DNA from: Halovenus sp.
GTDB lineage: Archaea; Halobacteriota; Halobacteria; Halobacteriales; Haloarculaceae
DNA length: 9,848 nt
Direction: 5' to 3'
Assembly (NCBI GenBank): GCA_003551265.1
Contig: PUMG01000014.1
Span: forward strand, 1 to 9,848
Below the pieces are notes generated by a model. The model made no database searches. It was given only the letters and a program-made list of their open reading frames with translations, and was not told the DNA's origin. The translations under genes and the position numbers were made by a program. Shown here one piece after another: positions 1 through 7,593 of this stretch; the stretch's first letter is position 1; each line of letters opens with the position of its first letter.

Positions 1-186
1 CACGTCGCCGACCAGTTGTTGATTCTGCTCGCACTCGCGGGCGGCACGGTGCGGATTCCCGAGCGAACCGACCACGTCGAGACGAGTCTCGAACTTCTCG
101 ATGAGTTCGGCGTCGATGTGACCGTTGAGTCTGTCGAGACGGGGCTGATTGTTTCTGTCGACGAGAATTCCATCTATAATAAGTAA
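1..186 (+). CDS. rtcA: RNA 3'-terminal phosphate cyclase, C-terminal end (partial)
   Basis: Frame 1 is open from the window edge to TAA at 184-186, giving the last 61 residues of a protein. It opens with HVADQLL, then a short LALAGG stretch and a TDHVETSLELLDEFG segment. This order matches the C-terminal end of RNA 3'-terminal phosphate cyclase, which converts RNA 3'-phosphate to a 2',3'-cyclic phosphate through an enzyme-AMP intermediate. The adenylated histidine of the E. coli enzyme lies about 30 residues from its C-terminus in a similar His-x-x-Thr context, so the His at nt 73-75 is the likely counterpart. The final residues (NSIYNK) lie in AT-rich DNA and look unlike the acidic or valine-rich ends usual here, so the tail may have been altered by a nearby insertion. 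Family recognition is from motif memory; the N-terminal part is outside the window. Confidence 0.72.
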   Translation, partial: HVADQLLILLALAGGTVRIPERTDHVETSLELLDEFGVDVTVESVETGLIVSVDENSIYNK

Positions 187-201
187 ACATTAGTAAATAT
201 T
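182..201. repeat. Imperfect tandem 10-bp AT-rich repeat at the rtcA stop codon
   Basis: Two adjacent 10-mers, agtaaacatt (182-191) and agtaaatatt (192-201), differ at one base. The first contains the rtcA stop codon. They sit in the most AT-rich patch of the left part of the window (about 166-201). It may help end transcription or mark an insertion boundary. From 202 to the TATA-like box at 285 I see no other supported feature. Confidence 0.4.
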
Positions 202-283
202 CGCCGGAAGGGTTGTTCTCGTGCAGGCGAGTTGATGACTCGGACTCGCTCTTGTTGACGACGAGACCGATTTTCTCCTCGCT

Positions 284-294
284 CTTTATATTAG
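284..294 (+). promoter_or_regulatory. TATA-like promoter element of the antitoxin-toxin pair
   Basis: The AT stretch tttatatta (285-293) stands out from its GC-rich surroundings. Archaeal transcription usually starts about 26-28 nt downstream of the TATA centre, which predicts a start at about 315-318, directly before the ATG at 319. This implies a leaderless mRNA and helps choose ATG 319 over the GTG at 310. Confidence 0.6.
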
Positions 295-318
295 TCGAGC
301 ACGAAGAACGTGACATAC

Positions 319-543
319 ATGGCTACTGAAGCCACTCGAAATCCCGGAGACGACGAACTCGCAACTGCAATCGGGCAGTACGTTCTCGGAGACATCTCCC
401 TCGGAAAGGCTGCCGAGAACGTCGGGATGACTCGGTGGAAGTTTGAGGAACTCCTTGAAGACGCTGGGTTCACGGCATTGTACGGACCCCGCTCTGCCGA
501 CGAACTACAGGACGAAGTTGACTCTGCCCTCAATCTGGAGTAA
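319..543 (+). CDS. UPF0175-like small antitoxin candidate
   Basis: This encodes 74 residues from ATG 319. A GTG at 310 would add three residues, but the TATA-like box at 285-293 points to a leaderless transcript starting at 319. The centre reads LGDISLGKAAENVGMTRWKFEELL, broken here as LGDISLGKAAENVG then MTRWKFEELL: a helix-turn-helix-like pattern typical of UPF0175 proteins (glycine-spaced AAE..GM, then an aromatic/charged helix). The C-terminal tail is acidic. UPF0175 members are often encoded immediately before a PIN-type (DUF3368) protein and are thought to act as its antitoxin and as an operon repressor. The toxin-like gene follows after 8 nt, so the two are almost certainly co-transcribed. 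No experimental function can be read from the sequence; the antitoxin role is inferred from family and position. Confidence 0.82.
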   Translation: MATEATRNPGDDELATAIGQYVLGDISLGKAAENVGMTRWKFEELLEDAGFTALYGPRSADELQDEVDSALNLE

Positions 544-551
544 CACTGCAG

Positions 552-1061
552 ATGTCGGAGGCGCTCACTCAACCCGTTGTTCTCGACGCGACAGTGCTCA
601 GTAATTTCGCGAGTAGTAGCACAATCGGCCATCTCGTAGCAATCCTGGATCATCCGGTCGCTGTGCCAGCAGTTCGCAAGGAACTTGAGCGAGGATGTGA
701 GCAAAAGTACGAATTTCTCACTAATGCGCTTGACCATCTCGGTGACGATATCGATTTACTTGACGTCAATCATCGTGAAGACAACATCGCATCCGAGATT
801 CATCGACGTCTCGATGAAGGAGAGGCGGAATCTCTCCTCGGAGCCATCGAGTACGGTGGCATACTCGCAACCGATGATCTTGCCGCTCGACGACTCGCTG
901 CCGACTACGATGTACGGGTAACCGGCTCTGTCGGGATACTCGTTCTGGGAGTTAGAGCTGGTGTCATTACCATTGATACCGCAAACGAATGCCTGGCTGT
1001 GTGGAAGGAGGTACGAGGATACTATGCGCCGGTTGACCGAGTTCAAGAAATTCTTGGGTAG
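552..1061 (+). CDS. PIN-domain (DUF3368/VapC-like) putative toxin ribonuclease
   Basis: This encodes 169 residues from ATG 552, 8 nt after the antitoxin stop. The layout is that of a PIN nuclease of the DUF3368 type: VVLDATVLSNFA at the N-terminus with Asp12, VPAVRKELERG with Glu44, LDEGEAESLLGA with Glu91 and Glu93, ATDDLAARRLA with Asp108 and Asp109, then VTGSVGILVLGVRAG. These acidic residues are the expected Mg2+ ligands, so the enzyme looks intact. PIN toxins cut RNA; here the target (tRNA, rRNA or mRNA) cannot be told. The pair resembles VapBC-like modules but with a UPF0175 partner. The gene ends convergently with threonine synthase, with 37 bp between stop codons. Its codon use is less GC-biased than in the neighbouring threonine synthase gene, which fits accessory origin. 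A plasmid- or island-maintenance role or a stress role are both possible. Confidence 0.87.
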   Translation: MSEALTQPVVLDATVLSNFASSSTIGHLVAILDHPVAVPAVRKELERGCEQKYEFLTNALDHLGDDIDLLDVNHREDNIASEIHRRLDEGEAESLLGAIEYGGILATDDLAARRLAADYDVRVTGSVGILVLGVRAGVITIDTANECLAVWKEVRGYYAPVDRVQEILG

Positions 1062-1098
1062 GTGCTGGGAATGTACTATCGCGAATTTCGTCCGTCAG

Positions 1099-2352
1099 TC
1101 ACGTCCCGAGATGTTCGAGTACGGCGTCGGTCGTTCCAGGGACGGGTTCAGCGTCTTTCCCGGCTTCGGCGGCCGCATCCGGGTCTTTCAGGAGGTGGCC
1201 AGTGGTGAGACAGACCACACGCTCGTCTGCCGAAACCACACCACGCTCGCGGAGCACCCGAAGACCTGCGACTGACGCGGCTGATGCCGGTTCGACCCCG
1301 ACGCCCTCCTCGGCCAGTTCGCGCTGTGCGCGCTGTATCTCCGCATCAGAGACTGCCACTGCAGTCCCGCCGGTTGCGTGGATGCCGGGAAGCGCCTTGG
1401 GAGCGTTGACGGGGTTCCCGATTCGGATGGCTGTCGCTCGCGTCTCGACCGAGTCCCAGCGCCGTGTCTCCGTTCGACCCTGTTCGACTGCTTCGACCAT
1501 CGGTGCGGCACCTTCGGCCTGCACGCCCGTGAGCGCTGGAACGTCATCTGGGTCGAGTGCGCCGCTCGCCTCCAATTCGCGAAAGCACTTATACAGCGCT
1601 GCGGTGTTGCCCGCATTGCCCACCGGAAGGACGATTCTATCGGGGAGCGTTCCTTCTTCGTCGCGGAACTGCTCGAGAATCTCCAGCCCGATGGTCTTCT
1701 GACCCTCCAGTCGAAACGGGTTGAGCGAGTTCAGCAGGTACGCTTCACCGAGGCTGGCGAGATCCTGGACGATGTCGAGACAGGTGTCGAAGTTCCCGTC
1801 GACTTCGAGGATGCGCGCGCCGTGGAGACTGGCCTGGGCGACCTTTCCGGCGGCGACTTTCCCGCGAGGCAAGAGCACGAGCGTTTCGAGTCCCGCCCGG
1901 GCACCGTAGGCGGCGAGGGCCGCACTCGTGTTTCCGGTGGAGGCACACGCCAGTCTGTCGACACCCATCTCCGTTGCAACTCGAACGCCCACCGTCATCC
2001 CCCGGTCTTTGAAACTTCCCGTGGGGTTCATGCCTTCGTGTTTGATTCGCAAGCGCTCGACTCCCACGTCCGATTCCAGTCGCGGCACGTCGTGAAGGGG
2101 TGTATCGCCTTCGGGAAGGGAGACGCCGCTGTCGAACGGGAGCGCGTCGGCGTAGCGCCAGACGCCGCGTCCCTCGAAGTCGTCGAACGTCGGCAGGTTG
2201 GCGTACCGGACTTCGAGCAGGCCATCACAGTCGTCGCAGGTGTAGCGAATCTCGTCGAACGGCGCAAACTGTTCGGCACAGTCAATACACGTGAGCCAGA
2301 CGCCATCGGCAGCACAGTCCGGTGGATCCGCAGTGGGGTCGAGGTCGAGCAT
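1099..2352 (-). CDS. thrC: Threonine synthase
   Basis: This encodes 417 residues of a PLP fold-type II enzyme that converts O-phosphohomoserine to threonine, the last step of threonine synthesis in the cytoplasm. The N-terminal part has a zinc-ribbon-like motif, CxxC at 22-25 and CxxC at 39-42, common in archaeal threonine synthases. The PLP lysine is Lys115 in NPTGSFKDRGM. STGNTSAALAAYGARAG follows at about 138, and the phosphate-binding loop PVGNAGNTAAL comes later. Length fits the family. The frame is open to a TTG at 2403, but ATG 2352 is preferred because an AT-rich TATA-like patch (2377-2385) is centred 28 nt upstream and the extra 17 residues look non-native. It lies 60 bp downstream of the large exported-protein gene on the same strand, but probably has its own promoter. 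A cysteate synthase is a less likely reading. Confidence 0.93.
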   Translation of the reverse strand: MLDLDPTADPPDCAADGVWLTCIDCAEQFAPFDEIRYTCDDCDGLLEVRYANLPTFDDFEGRGVWRYADALPFDSGVSLPEGDTPLHDVPRLESDVGVERLRIKHEGMNPTGSFKDRGMTVGVRVATEMGVDRLACASTGNTSAALAAYGARAGLETLVLLPRGKVAAGKVAQASLHGARILEVDGNFDTCLDIVQDLASLGEAYLLNSLNPFRLEGQKTIGLEILEQFRDEEGTLPDRIVLPVGNAGNTAALYKCFRELEASGALDPDDVPALTGVQAEGAAPMVEAVEQGRTETRRWDSVETRATAIRIGNPVNAPKALPGIHATGGTAVAVSDAEIQRAQRELAEEGVGVEPASAASVAGLRVLRERGVVSADERVVCLTTGHLLKDPDAAAEAGKDAEPVPGTTDAVLEHLGT

Positions 2353-2375
2353 TGTCTGCACTCGAACGCCAGCGG

Positions 2376-2386
2376 GCAAAAATGAG
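2376..2386 (-). promoter_or_regulatory. TATA-like element of thrC
   Basis: On the - strand this reads tcatttttg, the only AT-rich run in the 60-bp gap between the stop codon of the large gene and the thrC start. Its centre is about 28 nt before ATG 2352, the spacing expected for leaderless haloarchaeal transcription. The match to a TATA consensus is weak, so this is a positional argument. Confidence 0.4.
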
Positions 2387-2412
2387 GCGGTCCCGGGCCG
2401 CAACCGCTGCTG

Positions 2413-5400
2413 TCAGTCTGCGACCTCGATGGTCACGACCTCGCTGTCATCGTCGGTGACGACCTCGTAGTAGTAGGTGCCGGGTGTGAGGGTTGCAGTA
2501 TCGACAGTAACTGTCAGTTCGGTATTGCTCTCGGGAGCGAGGTCGACGACGTCGATGGCCCTGGTGGCGTGTTCACCGAGATCGTCCTCGTCTTTGGCGA
2601 TCCGGTGTTCGACGTTCTGGAGGACGCCCATCCCACCAGGGTTGTCGACCGTGACCGTCACATCCATACCGTCGCTGTCGACCGTCTCGGGCGTGTCGAC
2701 GCTGTCGACCTCGGCACTACCGGGGTCGATGAGGTTGGCGAGATACTGCTGAATCAACACAGCGTCGACGATGGTCACCTCACCAGTGCGCTCGACGTCT
2801 GCAATCGTCGGGTCGAACGGTTCGGGCTCCATGTTGGCGAGGTGTTGCTGGATGAACACGGCGTCGACGATGGTCACCTCGCCGGTTTCCTGGACGTCAC
2901 CGACATCGTGTTCGGGCGCAAGTTCGAACGCCTGCTCGACGGTGGACTCGACAGCCACCGGGACCATCTCGCTGGCATTCTCGAAGCCCTCGGCGGTCAG
3001 TTCGAGTGAGTACTCACCCGAACCCATCGAGATTTCGTAGGTACCGTCCTCGTCGGTACTCACTTGCTTCGACTCGCCGACGACTTCGACCGTCGCGTCC
3101 GCGATAGGCTCACCCTCTGCACTGGTTACCGTTCCCTCGACCGTCGAGTCCTCTGTATCGACAAAGTGAGTGACCGCGTTGGCGAGAACCGCCATCGCAT
3201 CGTCAGTGTGGTTGGCAGGCTCTACGAGGGCAGAACTGCCGAGCGTCGTCAGGAGGACATCCTGCCGGAACTCGTCGACAGCGATGGCGTGGTCACCGTC
3301 ATTCGCTTCCGCCACGACATCGGCACTTGTGGCGGCGAACGAGGTACCACCGGTGGTGAGGTCATCCTCGTAGACGGTCACTTCGTCTCCAGGGTTGCCA
3401 ACACCCTCGAAAATCGGATGCGAGTCGGTAATGTGCCAGCTCGTCAGGCCGGTAGTCTCGGTAACGAGACCCGGATCACCGACCGTCTCCGAACGCTGAA
3501 CGAGTGTCTCCGGTCCGCTCAGTCGGGCAGTGTACACCGTCGAGACGCCGTCAGTTTCGTTGAACCACGCGGCCTCGTTATCCTCATCCAGTCCGTGGAC
3601 GAAGTAGGTGTCGTAGGCGTCCTCTGGTGCGTTCACACTGTCGTCGCTCAGAACGTCGTCGGAAGTGACATGTTCGACCTCGTAGGGACCATCCAGTTCG
3701 TCAGCGAGTGCCACCGCCCATGCATCACCGCGGTCGTGGAAGTCGTCTTCCACGACGCCGATAGTGTGGAGCTCCTCGAACACGTCGGTCGACCCTGTCG
3801 TCGTTTCGGTATCGTCACCAACTCCCTCGACTGTGTGTTCGAGTTCGACAGTGCCCGTCGTGTTCTCACTCGTCTCGACTGTTACCTCGACATCGCCGTC
3901 GTCGATGGGAACGCTCTCGCCGAAGTCAGCGTCCTCACCGTCGACCGAGAGATTCAGTCCCGCCGTGAGGTTCCCGACGTTGTCGACCGTCAGCGCGTCG
4001 GCGTTGATGGCCTCCAGAAGCAGTTCGAACTCCCCGCCAGCCTGCATCTTCGTTGGCTGGTCCTCAAGGACGTCAGCGTCGACTCTCTCGGCGAGTTCGA
4101 AGTCCTGCTCGACGACCTCGTCCTCGGAGACAGTTACCGTCTCGGAGACGGTATCGAAGCCAAACAGCGATGCTTCGAGCGTGTGAGTGCCGGATTCAAC
4201 CAGCAACTCGTACTTGCCGTCAGCGTCGGTCACCGTGTCGACGGATTCGTCGAGAACGTCGACGGTTGCTCCTTCGACTGCGTTCCCGTCCTCGTCGGTC
4301 ACCTCTCCCTCGACGCCAGCACCGTATTCGATGCTGTAGACGACGGCGTTGGCGAGCACGTCGAGTGCTTCCTCGGTGTGGTCGTCCACACTGGGACCGG
4401 ATCGATACTCATGGGCTCCCGAACCGACGCTCGTCAGGAAGACGTCTGCGCTGTCGTCGTCGATAGCGATAGCGTTGTTCCCATCGTCTGCGTCAGCCAG
4501 CACTTCGGCGCCGGTTCCAGTGAACGATGCGCCAACCGTGATGTGAATAGTGTTGAAAATATCGACTGCCTCACCGGGGCTGGCGACACCCGCAAAGAGC
4601 GGGTGTTCCGCCTCGACGTGCCAGACATCGAGTTCGTTGTCTCTGGTTATGTCGTCAGGGTCGCCCAGCACGTTCGACCGCTGCCCGAGCGTCTCCGGTC
4701 CGTGTAACTGTGCCGTGTACACCGCTCCGACGTCGTCAGTCTCGTTGAACCACTCCTGCTCGTTGCTCTCGTTCAGCCCGTGGACGAAGTACCCGTCGTA
4801 GGTCTCCAGGTCAGCCAGCGCGTCCCCCGAGCGGACGTGCTCAGCCTCGTACACTGTCTCGCTGTCGGGAGTCCACGCGAGTGTCGCTAGCTCGTCGTTT
4901 GCGACGACGTCCACGAGCCTGGATTCGAGTTCTGCTGCCCAGTTTTCTCCCCAGGACTCGCTCTCGTCGTCTTCGACGACACCGACCCGAACGAGGTTCT
5001 CGATGATGTCGGTCGGTCCGGTCGTCACCTCGACGGTGTCATCCAGGCCGGCCAGGGTGTGTTCGAGTTCGACTGTGCCGGTGGCGTTCGCGGACGTTGT
5101 CACGGTCACGTTGACGACCCCGTCGTCGACGGAGACGTTCTCACCGAAGTCGACATCTTCGTCGTCGACCGAGAGATTCAGTCCCGTCGTGAGAGTGCCG
5201 ACGTTCTCGACGGTCAGCGTGTCTGCGTTGACGGCTTCGAGCGTGAGACCGAAGTCGTCCCCGGCGGTGTGTGTCGACGGCTGGTCATCGATCACGCTCA
5301 CACCGGGAGCGGCGTCGAGTTCGAAGCTCTGCTCGACGGTCTCGCCTTCGGAGACAGTGACCGTCTCTGCAGCAGTGTCGTAGCCGAACGCTGAGGCTTC

Positions 5401-7533
5401 GACCGTGTGCTCACCGCTCCCGATCGTCAGTTCGTAGCTGCCGTCTGCGTCGGTCGTCGTCTGCTGGAGCTCGTCGACGACGTCGACGGTAGCATTCTCG
5501 ACTGCGTCACCGTGCTCGTCCGTCACATCACCTTCGACAGTCCCCGGGCGCTCATCGCCGAGATACTGGAGCGAGTTCGCGAGTATCGTGACCGCCTCGT
5601 CGGTGTGGTCACTGACCCCGACGCGGGTGACTCTGTGGCCGAGCGTCGTCAGCAGGATGTCCTCGCGCGCTTCATCGATGGCAATAGCGTCGTTTCCGTC
5701 CTCTGCTTCTGCCAGCACGTCGCCGTCGGTACCGACGAACGAGGCACCGTATTCGTTATCGTTCGTGTGGACCAGAATTTCGTCACCCTGCTCACCAGCG
5801 TCGGTGAAGATTGGATGGTCGGTCGTGAGCGTCCAGCTCACCAGACCCGAATCGGATTTCACCTCGTCGGGGTCGCCGATGGTGTCTGAGCGCTCTCCGA
5901 GCGTGTCGGGACCCAACCGCTGGGCGGTGTAGACTGTGCCGACGTCGTCCGTCTCGTCGAACCAGGTGCTGACGTCGCTGTCGTGGTGGAACTCGTGGAC
6001 GAAGTAGACATCGTACTCGTCGAGGTCATCGAGTGCGTCGCCGGAAGTGACGTGTTCGACCTCGAATCGGTCTTCGAGCGTGTCGTCGAGCGCGTCGACC
6101 CACTGTTGACCCCCTGTGTCGGAGAAGTCGTCGACGACACCGACGGAGACGTGATTGTCGAAGACTGTTGTCGGCCCGGTCGTCACCGTCTTCTCTCCGC
6201 CGACTCCACCCACGGTGTGCTCGAGTTCGACCGTTCCGTCGGTTCCGTTCTCGGTTTCGACGACAACGTCGACGATGCCGTCGTCGACGGAGACCTCCTC
6301 GCCGAAGTCCACAGGCTCACCGTCGACCGAGAGGGCCAGTCCAGTCGTGAGGCTGCCGACGTTCTCGACGGTCACCGTGTCGGTGTTGGCGACTTCGAGA
6401 ACAGTCTCGACGGGACTACCCGTGGACTGCTGGTCGTCCTGGTCTTCGAGGACCGTAACGTCGACCACGTCGTCGAGCGCGAACTCCTGTTCGACGGTCT
6501 CCCCATCCGTTACAGTGACCGTCTCGGTCGTGGACTCGTAACCAAAGGCCGAGGCTTCGAGCGTGTAGGTGTCTGGTTCGAGGGGTAACTGATAGTTCCC
6601 GTCGTCGTCCGTCGTCGTGTGGGCTCTCTCGTCGGTGACGTCGACGGTCGCGTTCTGAAGTGCCTCGCCGTCAGTGTCGGTTACCTCGCCTTCGACACCG
6701 GCGTCGTGGGCGAAGTAGGCGACGGCGTTACCGAGGATGTCGAGCGCGTCGTCAGTGTGGTCTCCCGGTTCGAAATCGTCGGTAGCACCGAGGGGGGCCA
6801 GCAGCACGTCCTGTCGGTCGTAATCGAGACCGACACCACCGTCTTCGTCGTCGAGACCCACTCCGGCGAGCAGGTCGGACTCTGTTGTCGTGTAGTATCC
6901 ACCGGTACCGCTGTCGTCACGTGTGTCTATCTCGTCACCCGGGTCGGCAACACCGTCGAATATCGGATGCTCGTCCTCGACGTACCAGGTGTAGATGTTT
7001 AGTGCCGCCGTGACGCTCTCGGGGTCACCGATAGTGTCCGAACGCTGTTCGAGCGTGTTCGGACTACCAACACCGTGCATGGAGTACACCGTGGCGACAG
7101 TTTCGGTGGCGTTGAACCACGACTCCTCGTTCTCGGAGTCCAGCGAGTGGACGTAATAGGCATCGTGGGCGTCTACGTCGGGGAGGATATCGTTGGAGGT
7201 GACAGCTTCGACGTCGTAGTCACCGTCGGATAGCGACGGGAGTTTGTCCTCGATAGCGTCAGCCCACTCGCTTCCCCAGGTCTCGTCGTCTTCGACGATG
7301 CCGATGCGAACGAGGTGACTGGACACGTCGGTCGACCCGGTCGCTACGGTCGTTTCCTCACCCACTCCAGCGACGGTGTGTTCGAGTTCGACAGTCCCCG
7401 TCGTGTTCTCACTCGTCTCGACAGTGACGTCGACAGTGCCATCGTCGACAGAGACGCTCTCGCCGAAGTCAGCGGACTCACCATCGACCGAGAGGTCAAC
7501 TCCCGTGGCAGTACCGAGGTTCTCGACGGTCAA
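2413..7533 (-). CDS. Rear part of giant exported repeat protein: four beta/ThuA-like/regulatory units, dockerin-like and CARDB-like domains
   Basis: The rear ORF has 1,706 residues counted from a TTG at 7533; this TTG is very unlikely to be a real start because it lies inside a conserved module, and there is no signal peptide. Four tandem units occupy residues 1-365, 366-750, 751-1159 and 1160-1541. Each has a beta module (LSVDGE..DFGE..SVDDG, then TGTVELEHT), a roughly 200-residue alpha/beta domain starting (I/V)GVVEDD or a variant, with YFVH, WFNETD, HPIF.GV..PGDE and DVLLTTLG motifs and ending DHTDDAL.ILANAV, and a carboxypeptidase-regulatory-like domain (GEVTDEDG, ATVDV, TDADG.YEL, EASAFGY, GETVEQ). 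Residues 1545-1601 form two dockerin-like loops, and about 1612-1706 a CARDB-like beta domain. No cysteine, no membrane anchor. Unit 3 carries about 20 extra residues near 874-894. Function is unknown; extracellular binding or scaffolding is inferred. Confidence 0.85.
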   Translation of the reverse strand: MTVENLGTATGVDLSVDGESADFGESVSVDDGTVDVTVETSENTTGTVELEHTVAGVGEETTVATGSTDVSSHLVRIGIVEDDETWGSEWADAIEDKLPSLSDGDYDVEAVTSNDILPDVDAHDAYYVHSLDSENEESWFNATETVATVYSMHGVGSPNTLEQRSDTIGDPESVTAALNIYTWYVEDEHPIFDGVADPGDEIDTRDDSGTGGYYTTTESDLLAGVGLDDEDGGVGLDYDRQDVLLAPLGATDDFEPGDHTDDALDILGNAVAYFAHDAGVEGEVTDTDGEALQNATVDVTDERAHTTTDDDGNYQLPLEPDTYTLEASAFGYESTTETVTVTDGETVEQEFALDDVVDVTVLEDQDDQQSTGSPVETVLEVANTDTVTVENVGSLTTGLALSVDGEPVDFGEEVSVDDGIVDVVVETENGTDGTVELEHTVGGVGGEKTVTTGPTTVFDNHVSVGVVDDFSDTGGQQWVDALDDTLEDRFEVEHVTSGDALDDLDEYDVYFVHEFHHDSDVSTWFDETDDVGTVYTAQRLGPDTLGERSDTIGDPDEVKSDSGLVSWTLTTDHPIFTDAGEQGDEILVHTNDNEYGASFVGTDGDVLAEAEDGNDAIAIDEAREDILLTTLGHRVTRVGVSDHTDEAVTILANSLQYLGDERPGTVEGDVTDEHGDAVENATVDVVDELQQTTTDADGSYELTIGSGEHTVEASAFGYDTAAETVTVSEGETVEQSFELDAAPGVSVIDDQPSTHTAGDDFGLTLEAVNADTLTVENVGTLTTGLNLSVDDEDVDFGENVSVDDGVVNVTVTTSANATGTVELEHTLAGLDDTVEVTTGPTDIIENLVRVGVVEDDESESWGENWAAELESRLVDVVANDELATLAWTPDSETVYEAEHVRSGDALADLETYDGYFVHGLNESNEQEWFNETDDVGAVYTAQLHGPETLGQRSNVLGDPDDITRDNELDVWHVEAEHPLFAGVASPGEAVDIFNTIHITVGASFTGTGAEVLADADDGNNAIAIDDDSADVFLTSVGSGAHEYRSGPSVDDHTEEALDVLANAVVYSIEYGAGVEGEVTDEDGNAVEGATVDVLDESVDTVTDADGKYELLVESGTHTLEASLFGFDTVSETVTVSEDEVVEQDFELAERVDADVLEDQPTKMQAGGEFELLLEAINADALTVDNVGNLTAGLNLSVDGEDADFGESVPIDDGDVEVTVETSENTTGTVELEHTVEGVGDDTETTTGSTDVFEELHTIGVVEDDFHDRGDAWAVALADELDGPYEVEHVTSDDVLSDDSVNAPEDAYDTYFVHGLDEDNEAAWFNETDGVSTVYTARLSGPETLVQRSETVGDPGLVTETTGLTSWHITDSHPIFEGVGNPGDEVTVYEDDLTTGGTSFAATSADVVAEANDGDHAIAVDEFRQDVLLTTLGSSALVEPANHTDDAMAVLANAVTHFVDTEDSTVEGTVTSAEGEPIADATVEVVGESKQVSTDEDGTYEISMGSGEYSLELTAEGFENASEMVPVAVESTVEQAFELAPEHDVGDVQETGEVTIVDAVFIQQHLANMEPEPFDPTIADVERTGEVTIVDAVLIQQYLANLIDPGSAEVDSVDTPETVDSDGMDVTVTVDNPGGMGVLQNVEHRIAKDEDDLGEHATRAIDVVDLAPESNTELTVTVDTATLTPGTYYYEVVTDDDSEVVTIEVAD
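2731..2901 (-). other. Dockerin-like domain coding region (two calcium-loop repeats)
   Basis: Two copies of a GDV/ADV-x-x-TGEVTIVDAV-x-IQQ-x-LAN segment lie 33 residues apart (residues about 1545 and 1578 of the rear ORF). The pattern fits type I dockerin F-hands: Asp at loop position 1, Gly at 6, Asp at 12, with the usual Asn3/Asp5 replaced by Gln or Glu and Thr. The helix IQQ-x-LAN stands where dockerins have their LxxYLL-like helix. Dockerins bind Ca2+ and dock onto cohesin domains; archaeal dockerin-like modules are known outside cellulosomes. No cohesin is visible in this window. The domain lies between the last regulatory-like domain and the CARDB-like end. Confidence 0.72.
2762..2880. 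repeat. 20-bp perfect direct repeat within the dockerin-like coding region
   Basis: The 20-mer gcgtcgacgatggtcacctc occurs at 2762-2781 and again at 2861-2880, 99 bp apart (33 codons, in frame). It encodes the shared TGEVTIVDAV core of the two dockerin-like loops on the - strand. Exact nucleotide identity over this length suggests a recent internal duplication or gene conversion rather than only protein-level selection. Confidence 0.9.
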
Positions 7534-7593
7534 TGTGTCGGTGTTGACGACGTCGAGTTCCGTCTCTACCTCTTCGCCAGCACTGACGTTAGC
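2911..7593 (-). repeat. Four tandem coding units of about 1.15-1.23 kb
   Basis: Approximate DNA limits, in coding order, are unit 1 7593-6439, unit 2 6438-5284, unit 3 5283-4057 and unit 4 4056-2911. All share the same three-part order of beta module, ThuA-like domain and regulatory-like domain. Units 1 and 4 share a 47-bp stretch with one mismatch (7376-7422 against 3833-3879), both encoding TSENTTGTVELEHTV, and both have GSTDV where units 2 and 3 have GPT. In the ThuA-like part, unit 1 is instead the outlier (EAVTSNDIL against EHVTSGDAL or similar). Similarity is therefore mosaic along the unit. Confidence 0.85.

Noticed and set aside
291..737. A 148-codon open frame on the - strand across the antitoxin and toxin
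   Set aside because: It overlaps two + strand genes with family motifs and has no promoter or recognisable domain of its own.
1..1061. A functional RNA damage and repair unit formed by rtcA and the PIN toxin
   Set aside because: PIN nucleases generally leave 3'-OH ends whereas RtcA acts on 3'-phosphates, and the two have separate promoters; adjacency alone does not support a joint pathway.
1378..2385. A 335-codon open frame on the + strand opposite threonine synthase
   Set aside because: The - strand encodes an intact threonine synthase with all motifs; the + strand product looks like a shadow translation without domain signals.
2762..2880. Short repeats as a CRISPR or intergenic repeat array
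   Set aside because: Only two copies, within coding sequence and in frame, explained by the duplicated dockerin-like loop.
3064..4707. A 547-codon open frame on the + strand opposite the giant gene
   Set aside because: It is antisense to a clearly conserved repeat protein; its product has no recognisable domain, and its openness follows from the GC-rich, Asp/Val-rich codon pattern of the - strand gene.
7531..7533. TTG 7533 as a true start of a separate 1,706-aa protein
   Set aside because: It lies inside a conserved LTVENLG strand, with no signal peptide, SD or promoter; the frameshift explanation fits better.
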